A stretch of 64,000 nt of DNA from Rhodococcus triatomae BKS 15-14. GTDB taxonomy: Bacteria; Actinomycetota; Actinomycetes; Mycobacteriales; Mycobacteriaceae. Below, piece after piece: positions 49,827 to 58,236 of the stretch (the first letter of the stretch is position 1; each line of letters begins with the position of its first letter). The notes below the pieces were generated by a model, which was not told where the DNA came from, did not search any database, and saw only the letters and a list, made by a program, of their open reading frames with translations. The DNA is taken from the NCBI GenBank assembly GCA_000341795.1, contig AODO01000010.1, positions 124,001 to 188,000 of the forward strand, written 5' to 3'. Both the position numbers and the translations under genes were made by a program.

Positions 49827-50207
49827 GTGTCGGAATCCTCGGGTGTGCGCCTCGACAGCTGGGTCTGGTCGGTGCGGTTGTTCAAGACCCGCTCCGCGGC
49901 GGCCGCCGCCTGCCGGGCCGGCCACGTTCGCGTCAACGGCACGTCCGCGAAACCCGCTCAGGCACTGCGCATCGACGACGAGGTGCGGGTCCGGGTGGAC
50001 GGGCGTGAGCGGATCGTCGTCGTCGCCCGGTTGATCCGCAAACGAGTCGGTGCGCCGGAGGCGGCGCTGTGCCTGATCGACAAGACCCCGCCGCCGCCTC
50101 CGCGGGAGGTGCTGATGTCGGTGCCGCTGCGTGATCGCGGTTCCGGACGTCCGACGAAACGTGAACGGCGAGAACTGGATCGGCTCCGCGGTTTCAACGA
50201 GGACTAG
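49827..50207 (+). CDS. S4-domain RNA-binding protein (Hsp15/RqcP-like)
   Basis: This 126-residue protein has an N-terminal S4 domain (VRLDSWVWSVRLFKTRSAAAAACRAGHVRVNG) with the basic RNA-binding face, and a lysine/arginine-rich tail (RPTKRERRELDRLRGF). Hsp15/RqcP proteins bind stalled 50S subunits carrying peptidyl-tRNA and act in ribosome rescue. The GTG start is nine bases after the lipase-maturation-factor gene, suggesting co-transcription. Confidence 0.88.
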   Translation: MSESSGVRLDSWVWSVRLFKTRSAAAAACRAGHVRVNGTSAKPAQALRIDDEVRVRVDGRERIVVVARLIRKRVGAPEAALCLIDKTPPPPPREVLMSVPLRDRGSGRPTKRERRELDRLRGFNED

Positions 50208-50331
50208 TTGCCCGAACGAGACAGATCATCATCCCGAATCGGCCTCGTCTGGACCCTCGTCCATGTCATGCTTCCCGCCGCCGGTCGCGACTGCTCCGGC
50301 ACGGGCACGAGGGAACGGGGTGTGTGACGTG

Positions 50332-51177
50332 ATGGTTGGTCGGCTCGGCAGGCGGTCTGCGGGTGCGAACGGAATCCGGAGCGCGGCTCTCGCGGCGACG
50401 GCGGGATTGATCTGCGCGGGCGCCGGATTGGCGGGCGCAGGTGGTGCGTCGGCCCAGATCACGGTGGGCTGCGCGTCGACGGTTCAGCTCACGACGTGCA
50501 GCTATTCCGACATCGGGATCGACGAGTTCTACCTGGATGTTCCCGCGGGCGTGTCGAGCCTGCACGTCGTCGCCCGAGGTGGTGCCGGGTCGGGCTTTCA
50601 GGGCGGACGCGGAGCGATCGTCGAAGCCGACGTGCCGGTCACCCCCGGGAGCACCGTCTGGGTACAGGTCGGTGTCGGTGGCGGCAGCGGTCTGGCGGCC
50701 GGTGGCGGATATGCGGCCGTCAGCACCTCACCGCTCGAGGACGGTGTCGACGGTCTCACCGGGCGCCTGATCGTCGCGGGTGGTGGCGGCGGGTCCGGTC
50801 TCGGCGCGGGTGGCGACGCCGGGTCACCGGCGCCGGGTGGCGGCGGCGCGGGAACCGCGGTCGCGGGTGGGGCCCCCGGGTTCGGTGGACAGCCCGGCCA
50901 GTTGGGCCTCGGCGGCCCGAGTACGTTCGGCGCCGGCGGCGGTGGCGGTCTCTACGGCGGAGGCGGCGGAACCTCCGGTGGCGGAGGTGGGTCGTCGCTG
51001 GTACCGGCAGGCGGAACGGTCAGGCAGGCACCGAACGGAGCGGGGGCGAGTGTCGTGGTGTCCTTCGCGTCGAACTACGTGTCGGGAACCGGCAGCACCG
51101 ACGCCGGAAGCTCGGGCAGTTCGGGCAGCTCCGGCAGTTCCGGGAGCGCGGGCAGCAGCGGCAGCTCGGGTTCCTGA
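50332..51177 (+). CDS. Secreted glycine-rich protein 1
   Basis: This 281-residue exported protein has a basic N-terminus, a hydrophobic Ala/Gly core and an AXA site (GGASA-Q, cleavage near residue 41). A short domain with two Cys (VGCASTVQLTTCSYSDIGIDEFYLDVPAGVSS) follows. About 150 residues of Gly-rich beta repeats (GGGGGSGLGAGGDAG, GGGGGLYGGGGGTSGGGGGSS) come next, and a Gly-Ser tail ends the protein. The form F-x-V-P-x-GV followed by Gly-rich turns resembles bacterial glycine-rich domain proteins. The function is unknown; surface or matrix location is inferred. The ATG at 50332 is chosen from the signal peptide; GTG at 50329 is adjacent. Its paralogue follows at 51324. Confidence 0.78.
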   Translation: MVGRLGRRSAGANGIRSAALAATAGLICAGAGLAGAGGASAQITVGCASTVQLTTCSYSDIGIDEFYLDVPAGVSSLHVVARGGAGSGFQGGRGAIVEADVPVTPGSTVWVQVGVGGGSGLAAGGGYAAVSTSPLEDGVDGLTGRLIVAGGGGGSGLGAGGDAGSPAPGGGGAGTAVAGGAPGFGGQPGQLGLGGPSTFGAGGGGGLYGGGGGTSGGGGGSSLVPAGGTVRQAPNGAGASVVVSFASNYVSGTGSTDAGSSGSSGSSGSSGSAGSSGSSGS

Positions 51178-51323
51178 CCCCGCGTTTCCGCCGGTGGCGT
51201 GATTCCGGCCGTCGGGGTGGGAAATGTGGTCGATACCAGTCACTCCGACGCGCCGGTCATGGCATGCTACCTGCGCCGGTGGCATCCGCCGCCGGCACAG
51301 TGCGACTGAGCGAGGTTTCATTG

Positions 51324-52349
51324 ATGGACAAACGTCGGACACAGGCACGGTCGTGGCGACGGACGGTGAGCGCAGCTGCCGCGTTCGGCGTGACGGCGGC
51401 CGCAGCGGCAGCCGTGTCCACCGGTGCAGGAACCGCGACGGCCGCGACGACCATCGGATGCTCGCAGGCCTTCAACATCGTGACCTGTTCATTCGTCGGA
51501 ACCACGACGGAGCAGTACCTCCGCGTGCCCCGTGGCGTCAAGGTCATGAAGGTGACCGCCGTCGGTGGCCCCGGTGCCGGCGTCGTTCATCCCGGAGGAC
51601 GAGGCGGCTTCGTCGAGACGAACATCGATGTCGTCCCCGGCTCCATGCTGTACATCCGCGTCAACGCCGACGGCGTGGGCAACGGCGGCGGAGCGTCCAG
51701 TGTCGCCACGAAGTCGATCGACAACCGTGCGGCCGGTCTCGCGTCGCGGTTGGTCGTCGCTCCCGGTGGCGGCGGCGCCGCGGAGGGCGGATCCGGTGGC
51801 GACTCGGGACTGCTGGCTCCCGAGTACGCGAGCCGATTCGCCAAGCCGCTCGACAGCATCGACTCGCTCGAAGACCTCGGCCCCGGCCTCGCGGCCCGGA
51901 TCAAGGCGGCAGGTGACTTCGAGAGTGGCGACGAGGGCCTGAACCTGCCGGGCGCCGGTGGCCGCGGGGCGACCGTCACGGGCGGCGGCGCGGGCGGCAA
52001 GATCGAACAGGTTCTCGACGACGGCAGCATCCGCCTGGTCAGCGAGGGGGCGCCCGGCACGCTGGGCGTCGGTGGTGAGGGTGACGGCAACGGCGGCGCC
52101 GGCGGCGCCGGTTACTACGGCGGCGGCGGCGGCGCCGACGGTGCGGGCGGTGGCGGCGGCTCGTACCTGGTGCCCACCGGCGGAACCGCCCGCCCGGCGG
52201 AGATGGAGCGCCGCCCGTCCGTCGTGGTCGAGTTCACCATGGGTCTCGACGGCATGCTCGGCTCCTTCGGCAGCAGCGGCCACGGCACGATGTCGTCGGC
52301 GTGGGACAGCGCCTTCGAGACCACGACGAGTTCGGTCTTCGCGTCCTGA
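51324..52349 (+). CDS. Secreted glycine-rich protein 2
   Basis: This 341-residue exported paralogue of the preceding gene has a signal peptide with a cleavage site near GTATAA-TT (residue about 37). The same two-Cys domain reads IGCSQAFNIVTCSFVGTTTEQYLRVPRGVKVMKVTAVGGPG, followed by Gly-rich blocks (VVAPGGGGAAEGGSGGDSG, GGAGGAGYYGGGGGADGAGGGGG) separated by an acidic, non-repetitive insert (about 170-230). The C-terminus has no Gly-Ser tail but a Met/Ser-rich end. ATG at 51324 has GAGG upstream. The 146-base gap between the pair holds no gene. Confidence 0.78.
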   Translation: MDKRRTQARSWRRTVSAAAAFGVTAAAAAAVSTGAGTATAATTIGCSQAFNIVTCSFVGTTTEQYLRVPRGVKVMKVTAVGGPGAGVVHPGGRGGFVETNIDVVPGSMLYIRVNADGVGNGGGASSVATKSIDNRAAGLASRLVVAPGGGGAAEGGSGGDSGLLAPEYASRFAKPLDSIDSLEDLGPGLAARIKAAGDFESGDEGLNLPGAGGRGATVTGGGAGGKIEQVLDDGSIRLVSEGAPGTLGVGGEGDGNGGAGGAGYYGGGGGADGAGGGGGSYLVPTGGTARPAEMERRPSVVVEFTMGLDGMLGSFGSSGHGTMSSAWDSAFETTTSSVFAS

Positions 52350-52368
52350 ACCGGCGTGACCGGCACGG

Positions 52369-52746
52369 TCAGGGTGTGGTGATCGCCAACCCGACCGTGC
52401 CGGTCCGTCCGCGGCGCAGCAGGCTGCCCTTCATGGTCAGCCATCCGAGGACGCCGTAGCGTTTCGCGATCGCATCGCGCGCACGGTCGCTACCCGCGAG
52501 ATCGAGGATTTCGGCCCGCGCCTCGACCGCGTCCCCCTTCGCCTTCCCGCGGGCGTCGCACGGCGCCACCGTGACTCGCGGATCGCGCCGGATCCGCTTC
52601 ACCTTCCACGAGTCGGTCACCGTCCACATCAGCAGCCGATCGCCGTCCGACGCCGCCCACAGTGGGGTCGGCACAGCGGTTCCGTCCTTGCGGAAGGTGG
52701 TCAGCAGAACGTATTTCGCGGCGGCAACCTCGTCGAATGGGGTCAT
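52369..52746 (-). CDS. PPOX-class flavin-fold protein (F420/FMN-dependent oxidoreductase-like)
   Basis: This 125-residue split-barrel protein of the pyridoxamine-5'-phosphate-oxidase superfamily has KYVLLTTFRKDGTAVPTPLWAASDGDRLLMWT, SWKVKRIRRDPRVTVAPCDARGK and a short C-terminal helix. Members bind FMN, F420 or haem; the cofactor cannot be told from sequence. A related gene (Rv2061c) lies next to cobN in mycobacteria, as I recall, consistent with this position. The ATG at 52746 is divergent from the MFS gene. Confidence 0.82.
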   Translation of the reverse strand: MTPFDEVAAAKYVLLTTFRKDGTAVPTPLWAASDGDRLLMWTVTDSWKVKRIRRDPRVTVAPCDARGKAKGDAVEARAEILDLAGSDRARDAIAKRYGVLGWLTMKGSLLRRGRTGTVGLAITTP

Positions 52747-52826
52747 GGCACCAGCGTACGGGCAACGGTCCCGGTGACCGGGACATGCCGATGGGTGGGG
52801 CCCCGCTCTCCGTACGGTCGATCGGG

Positions 52827-52842
52827 CGTGACGTCTGTCACG
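52827..52842. promoter_or_regulatory. Palindrome in the PPOX/MFS divergent intergenic region
   Basis: CGTGAC-GTCT-GTCACG is a perfect inverted repeat 37 bases upstream of the MFS start. It is of the size bound by TetR- or MarR-like dimers, though no such regulator gene is adjacent. Confidence 0.4.
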
Positions 52843-52879
52843 TGGACAGATTTCGGGTCGAGCAGGACGGGCGTTACAC

Positions 52880-54322
52880 GTGACAACGACAGAGCACAAC
52901 AGGATCGAGGACGTCGGCACCCGGGGACGCGGTCGGTACAACCGCCGCCGGCCCGCATGGGTGATCGTCGCCGTCCTGGTCGCCGTCGAGATCATCAGCG
53001 CCTTCGAGACGTCCATGGTGTATGCCGCGATCCCGACGTTCATCGCCGAGTTCGACAGCAACGCTGCCACCGTGGGGTGGGCAGTGACGGCGTTCCTGCT
53101 GGTGGCAGCAGCCTCGGCTGCCGTCTGCGGCCGGCTCGGCGACATGTACGGACGCGAGCGGGTGCTGATCGTGCTGTTGCTCGCGGCGGCGGTCGGGTCC
53201 GTCATCAGCGCCGTCGGTGACAGCATCGGCAGCATCATCGTCGGCCGCGCCGTTCAGGGTGTCGCCGGCGCGATCCTGCCGCTGTGCATCGGTCTGGCAC
53301 GCGAACATCTGCCCGCGGCCAGAGTGCCGGTTGCGGTGGCGGTCATCTCCGGTTCCGCGGTGGCCGCCGGCTCCGCGTCGCTGCTCGTCGCCGGGGTGAT
53401 GCTCGATCACGCCAGCTGGCACATGATCTTCGTCGTCGCCGCCGTGTACGCGCTCGGTGCCGTGCTGCTGGTGGCGTTCGTCCTGCCGTGGCGCCCGCCG
53501 ACCGGGGTCCGCGAGCACGTCGACTACGTGGGCGCCGTCGCGTTCGTCCCGGCGATCGCCGCGGTCCTGTTGGGTGTCAACAAGTCCACCACCTGGGGGT
53601 GGACCGATTCGGCGACGCTGGGGCTGGTCGGCGGCGGTGTCGTCGTTCTCGTGTTCTGGGTGTGGTGGGAGCTGCGCACGACGTCCCCGATCGTGAACAT
53701 GCTGCAGTTCCGGGACCGCAAGTTCACGTTGACGATGCTCGCGACGTTCGCGATCTCCATCGGGCCGATCGGCGTGACCACGATGATCATCCCGATCGTC
53801 CTGCAGTCCCCCACCGAGGCACCGTTCGGACTGGGACTGACCCCGACGAACGCGGGCTGGCTGTCGTTCGCCGGTTCGATGTTCGGGTTCGTATGCACCC
53901 CGATCAGCGGCAGGATCGCCGCGGCGGTCGGAGCCCGCGTGTCGATGCTCGTCGGCAGCGTCCTGTTCCTGATCGGCAATGCGCTGCTCCTCCTGACGCA
54001 CGACTCCGTCGCCGGGATGATGGTCATGGTCGTCACGGTGTCGGTCGCGACGGCGTTCGCATACACGGCGATGCCGAACCTGCTCGTCGAGGCCGTGCCC
54101 GAGCACGCCACCAGCGAGGCCACCGGCGCCAATGCGGTGGTGCGGACGGGCGGCAGCGGGATCGGTGTGTCGATCGCGACGATGCTGCTGGCCAATACCG
54201 CCCTGGCCACGGGCCTGAACACGATCGCCGGACTGAACGCGGTCGTCGTGATGCTCACCGTGACGTCGCTCGCGGCGATCGGATTCACGGTGCTGATCCC
54301 GCGAGGCGCCAGCCGCGTCTGA
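52880..54322 (+). CDS. MFS drug:proton antiporter (DHA2-type, about 14 TM)
   Basis: This 480-residue major facilitator has about 14 predicted transmembrane helices. It has motif A (GRLGDMYGRERVLI), motif-C-like GSAVAAGSASLLVAGVML, and a DHA2-type ETSMVYAAIPTF in helix 1. It probably exports a hydrophobic compound; the substrate is unknown. The GTG start lies downstream of a palindrome shared with the divergent PPOX gene. It is 22 kb from the NRPS gene, so linkage to peptide export is not implied. Confidence 0.87.
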   Translation: MTTTEHNRIEDVGTRGRGRYNRRRPAWVIVAVLVAVEIISAFETSMVYAAIPTFIAEFDSNAATVGWAVTAFLLVAAASAAVCGRLGDMYGRERVLIVLLLAAAVGSVISAVGDSIGSIIVGRAVQGVAGAILPLCIGLAREHLPAARVPVAVAVISGSAVAAGSASLLVAGVMLDHASWHMIFVVAAVYALGAVLLVAFVLPWRPPTGVREHVDYVGAVAFVPAIAAVLLGVNKSTTWGWTDSATLGLVGGGVVVLVFWVWWELRTTSPIVNMLQFRDRKFTLTMLATFAISIGPIGVTTMIIPIVLQSPTEAPFGLGLTPTNAGWLSFAGSMFGFVCTPISGRIAAAVGARVSMLVGSVLFLIGNALLLLTHDSVAGMMVMVVTVSVATAFAYTAMPNLLVEAVPEHATSEATGANAVVRTGGSGIGVSIATMLLANTALATGLNTIAGLNAVVVMLTVTSLAAIGFTVLIPRGASRV

Positions 54323-54329
54323 CGGCACG

Positions 54330-54389
54330 CTCCGGCCACGGCCCGGGTGTGGTCCACCGTGTGGTGGTCCACCCGGGCCGTCGCCGGAG
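54330..54389. terminator. Bidirectional terminator between MFS gene and cobN
   Basis: A perfect 12-base stem (ACGGCCCGGGTG at 54338-54349 with CACCCGGGCCGT at 54370-54381) is extended by CTCCGGC/GCCGGAG after one mismatch, with a 20-base loop. It lies between convergent genes. Confidence 0.75.
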
Positions 54390-54413
54390 CCGAAGACGGG
54401 ATCGGGTGCGAAA

Positions 54414-57400
54414 CTACTCGCCCTCGAGCCTGCCCTCGGTCTCGAGGTACACCGACCGGAGCCCGTCCAGGACCTCCTGGCCGGGCTCTTCCCACATGTC
54501 CCGCTCGACGGCCTCGAGGAGACGCTCCGCGATACCGTGCAGCGCCCACGGATTCGACTTCTCCATGAACGCGCGATTCTGTTCGTCGAGCACGTAGGTC
54601 TCGGCGAGCTTCTCGTACATCCAGTCCGCCACGACGTTGGTGGTCGCGTCGTAGCCGAACAGGTAGTCGACGGTCGCCGCCATCTCGAAGGCGCCCTTGT
54701 ACCCGTGCCTGCGCATCGCCTCGAGCCAGCGCGGGTTCACCACCCGGGCCCGGAACACCCGCGACGTCTCCTCGGACAGGGTGCGGGTGCGCACCGCGTC
54801 CGGGCGGGTGCTGTCGCCGATGTACGCCTCCGGGTCCTTGCCGGTGAGCGCGCGGACCGTGGCGACCATGCCGCCGTGGAACTGGAAGTAGTCGTCGGAG
54901 TCGGCGATGTCGTGTTCGCGCGTGTCGGTGTTCTTGGCGGCCACCGCGATTCGCTTGTACGCGCTGCGCATGTCGTCCGCGGCGGGGGCGCCGTCGAGAC
55001 CGCGCCCGTACGCGTACCCACCCCAGGTGGTGTACACCTGCGCGAGGTCGGCGTCACCACGCCACGACTTCGAGTCGATCAGCTGCAACAGTCCGGCACC
55101 GTAGGTGCCCGGCTTCGACCCGAAGATCCGGGTGGTCGCACGACGTTCGTCACCGTGCTCGGCGAGGTCGGCCTGCGCGTGCGCGCGGACGAAGTTCCTG
55201 TCCTCGGGCTCGTCGAGGGCCGCGACCATCCGGACCGCGTCGTCGAGCAGCGCGAGCACGTGCGGGAAGGCGTCCCGGAAGAAGCCGGAGATGCGGACGG
55301 TGACGTCGACGCGGGGCCGGCCCAGTTCGGCGAGCTCGATCACCTCGAGTCGGGTCACGCGCCGCGACGCCTCGTCCCACACCGGCCGGACCCCGAGCAG
55401 CGCGAAGACCTCCGCGATGTCGTCGCCGGAGGTGCGCATCGCGGAGGTGCCCCACACGGACAGGCCGACGGACGTCGGGTATTCACCGTGATCGGCGACG
55501 TACCGCGCCAGCAGGGACTCGGCCATCGCCTGCCCCGTCTCCCAGGCCAGCCGCGACGGCACCGCCTTCGGATCGACGGAGTAGAAGTTGCGGCCGGTCG
55601 GCAGCACGTTGATCAGACCGCGCAAGGGCGACCCACTCGGGCCTGCCTCGATGAACCGGCCGTCGAGGGCGCGCAACACCTGGTCGATCTCGCGGCCCGT
55701 GCCGCGCAGTCGCGGCACCACCTCGGTCGCCGCGAACTCCAGCACCGCGACGACCTGATCGCCGTGCGCGCCGCCGATCCGCTTGGCGGCCACCGGATCC
55801 CAGTCGGCGCGCTGCAGCGCCGCGACGAGACCGTGTGCGATCTCCTCGATCTCGTCGACGCGGCCGCGGTTCTCGTCGCCGGCCTCGCTCAGGCCGAGCG
55901 CCTCCCGCAGCCCGGGAACGTTCCGTTCGCCGCCCCACATCTGCTTGGCGCGCAGCATCGCCAGGACCAGTTCGACCTCGGCGTCCCCGTCGGGTGCCCG
56001 CCCGAGCACGTGCAGGCCGTCGCGGATCTGCACGTCCTTGATCTCACACAGCCAGCCGTCGACGTGCAGCAGCATGTCGTCGAACACGTCCTCCTCCGGG
56101 CGTTCGGCGAGCCCGAGGTCGTGGTCCATCTTCGCGGCCCGCATCAGCGTCCAGATCTGCTGACGGATCGCGGGCAGCTTGGACGGGTCCAGCGTGGAGA
56201 TGTTCGAGTGCTCGTCGAGCAGCTGCTCGAGCCGCGAGATGTCTCCGTACGACTCCGCACGGGCCATCGGCGGGATCAGGTGGTCGACGAGGGTGGCGTG
56301 CGCGCGCCGCTTCGCCTGGGTGCCCTCGCCGGGGTCGTTGACGAGGAACGGGTAGATCAGCGGCAGATCGCCGAGGGCTGCGTCAGTTCCGCAGGACGCC
56401 GACATGCCGAGCGTCTTCCCGGGCAGCCACTCCAGGTTGCCGTGCTTGCCGAGGTGCACGATCGCGTCCGCGCCGAACCCGCCGTCCTCGGCGTCGGCGG
56501 CGAGCCACCGGTACGCGGCGAGGTAGTGGTGACTCGGCGGGAGGTCGGGATCGTGGTAGATCGCGACCGGGTTCTCGCCGAACCCGCGGGGCGGCTGCAC
56601 CATCAGCACGACGTTGCCGACCTGGAGTGCGGCGACGACGATCTCGCCGTCACGGTCCGCGGACCGGTCGACGTAGTGTTCGCCGGGCGCCGGCCCCCAG
56701 TGCTCCTCGACGCCCGCACGGAAGTCGGCGGGCAGAGTGTCGAACCACGCCCGATACCGCTCCGAAGAGATGCGGATCGGGTTGCCCTCCAACTGTTCCG
56801 CGGTCAGCCAGTCGGGGTCCTGACCACCGGCGGCGATGAGGGCGTGGATGAGTGCGTCGCCGTCCCCGGCCGCGAGACCGGGCAGCGCATCGTCGCCGTC
56901 CGCGGGACCGAGGTCGTAGCCGGACGCCCGCATCGCGGTCAGCAGCGCGATCGCGCTCGCGGGCGTGTCGAGACCGACCGCATTGCCGATGCGGGCGTGC
57001 TTCGTCGGATACGCGGACAGCATCAGCGCGATCCGCTTGTTCGGATTGGGGATGTGCCGCAGCCGGGCGTGCCGCACCGCGATGCCCGCGACCCGGGCTG
57101 CGCGCTCGGCGTCGGGGACGTACGTGGTGAGTCCGTCGCCGTCGATCTCCTTGAACGAGAACGGCACCGTGATCAGGCGGCCGTCGAACTCCGGCACCGC
57201 CACCTGGGTGGCGACGTCCAGCGGCGAGAGGCCGTCGTCGTTGGCCGCCCACGTCTCCCGGCTGCTGGTGAGGCACAGGCCCTGCAGGATCGGCACGTCC
57301 AGCGCCGCGAGCGCGGCGACATCCCACGACTCGTCGTCCTCGCCGGCGGACGCACCCGCCGGCTTGGTGCCACCGGCAGCGAGGACCGTCACGACCATCG

Positions 57401-58055
57401 CGTCCGTGCCGGCCAGGAGGTCGAGCAGTTCGGGTTCCGCGGTGCGCAGCGACGCGCAGAAGATCGGGAGAGGCTCGGCGCCACGGTCCTCGATGGCCCG
57501 GCACAGTGCCTCGACATAGGCGGTGTTCCCGGCCAGATGCTGTGCGCGGTAGTACAGCACCGCCACCGTGGGCCTCCCGAATGTCCCATCCGGCCGGTCC
57601 GACCGACCGGATGGGACATTCGGGACACCGGCACGCTCGAGGCGACCCCACGTGGGAGTGTGCACCGGCGGCTCGAACCCGACACCGGTGAGCAGGACGG
57701 TGTCGGACAGGAACCCGGACAGTTGCGCCAGGTTCGCCGATCCACCCTCCGCCAGATACGTGTGCGCTTGCGCGGCGACGTTCGCGGGGACCGTGGACAG
57801 TTCCATCAGCTCGGCGTCGGGTGCGAGCTCACCGCCGAGGACGACCGTCGGCACGCCGGCGGCGAGCACGGCGTCGAGACCGTCCTCCCACGCGCGCCGG
57901 CCACCGAGGATGCGGACCACGACGAGATCGACACCGTCCACCAGACCCGGGACGTCGTCGACGAGGATCCGCGCAGGGTTCGCCCAGCGGTAGTCGGCGC
58001 CGCTGGCCCGGGCACTGAGCAGATCGGTGTCGGACGTCGACAGCAGCAGGATCAC
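54414..58055 (-). CDS. cobN: Cobaltochelatase subunit CobN
   Basis: This 1213-residue large subunit of the aerobic, ATP-dependent cobaltochelatase inserts cobalt into hydrogenobyrinate a,c-diamide together with CobS and CobT-type subunits (not in this window). Family stretches include VLYYRAQHLAGNTAYVEAL, DAIVHLGKHGNLEWLPGK, VNVLPTGRNFYSVDPKAVPS, and the C-terminal GYKGAFEMAATVDYLFGYDATT. GTG at 58055 has GAGGAGG eight bases upstream; a longer frame to 58142 runs into the riboswitch. A cobalamin riboswitch precedes it. A perfect 18-base inverted repeat lies within the coding region near residue 150, in a variable loop. Confidence 0.96.
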   Translation of the reverse strand: MILLLSTSDTDLLSARASGADYRWANPARILVDDVPGLVDGVDLVVVRILGGRRAWEDGLDAVLAAGVPTVVLGGELAPDAELMELSTVPANVAAQAHTYLAEGGSANLAQLSGFLSDTVLLTGVGFEPPVHTPTWGRLERAGVPNVPSGRSDRPDGTFGRPTVAVLYYRAQHLAGNTAYVEALCRAIEDRGAEPLPIFCASLRTAEPELLDLLAGTDAMVVTVLAAGGTKPAGASAGEDDESWDVAALAALDVPILQGLCLTSSRETWAANDDGLSPLDVATQVAVPEFDGRLITVPFSFKEIDGDGLTTYVPDAERAARVAGIAVRHARLRHIPNPNKRIALMLSAYPTKHARIGNAVGLDTPASAIALLTAMRASGYDLGPADGDDALPGLAAGDGDALIHALIAAGGQDPDWLTAEQLEGNPIRISSERYRAWFDTLPADFRAGVEEHWGPAPGEHYVDRSADRDGEIVVAALQVGNVVLMVQPPRGFGENPVAIYHDPDLPPSHHYLAAYRWLAADAEDGGFGADAIVHLGKHGNLEWLPGKTLGMSASCGTDAALGDLPLIYPFLVNDPGEGTQAKRRAHATLVDHLIPPMARAESYGDISRLEQLLDEHSNISTLDPSKLPAIRQQIWTLMRAAKMDHDLGLAERPEEDVFDDMLLHVDGWLCEIKDVQIRDGLHVLGRAPDGDAEVELVLAMLRAKQMWGGERNVPGLREALGLSEAGDENRGRVDEIEEIAHGLVAALQRADWDPVAAKRIGGAHGDQVVAVLEFAATEVVPRLRGTGREIDQVLRALDGRFIEAGPSGSPLRGLINVLPTGRNFYSVDPKAVPSRLAWETGQAMAESLLARYVADHGEYPTSVGLSVWGTSAMRTSGDDIAEVFALLGVRPVWDEASRRVTRLEVIELAELGRPRVDVTVRISGFFRDAFPHVLALLDDAVRMVAALDEPEDRNFVRAHAQADLAEHGDERRATTRIFGSKPGTYGAGLLQLIDSKSWRGDADLAQVYTTWGGYAYGRGLDGAPAADDMRSAYKRIAVAAKNTDTREHDIADSDDYFQFHGGMVATVRALTGKDPEAYIGDSTRPDAVRTRTLSEETSRVFRARVVNPRWLEAMRRHGYKGAFEMAATVDYLFGYDATTNVVADWMYEKLAETYVLDEQNRAFMEKSNPWALHGIAERLLEAVERDMWEEPGQEVLDGLRSVYLETEGRLEGE
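57576..57624. repeat. Perfect 18-base inverted repeat inside cobN
   Basis: CCCGAATGTCCCATCCGG (57576-57593) and its exact complement (57607-57624) flank a 13-base centre. It encodes about 16 residues (VPNVPSGRSDRPDGTFG region) between two conserved CobN blocks (PPVHTPTWG and TVAVLYYRAQH). The form is that of a REP-like palindromic element inserted in frame. I did not find another copy in this window. Confidence 0.85.
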
Positions 58056-58096
58056 GTGACAGGCCTCCTCGGGGTTTCGCGCCCCACTTGGTCGGG

Positions 58097-58191
58097 ACGG
58101 CAGCGTCGGAGGGTCTGGCTTCCGGGGGAATCCCCCGGTCACAGTGGCGCGACCGCACCGGAATCACACCGGCTTCCTCTCGAGCTGCCGC
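58097..58191 (-). promoter_or_regulatory. Cobalamin (AdoCbl) riboswitch upstream of cobN
   Basis: Read on the minus strand, the leader has AGGAAGCCGGTGTGATTCCGG, then GCGGTCGCGCCACTGTGACC (the B12 box GCCACTGT at 58141-58148), then GGAAGCCAGACCC. These are the conserved core elements of cobalamin riboswitches, in order. Closing-stem arms GCGGCAGC and GCTGCCGT pair at the two ends. It ends about 40 bases before the cobN start, so cobN expression should be repressed by cobalamin. Confidence 0.9.
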
Positions 58192-58236
58192 AATGGCTGC
58201 TGATCGTACCGGGACAGCCCCCGTACCCTGGAGGCG

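Noticed and set aside
52880-54322. MFS exporter as the export pump of the NRPS product
   Set aside because: It is over 22 kb away beside cobalamin genes with many housekeeping genes between; nothing ties it to the NRPS.
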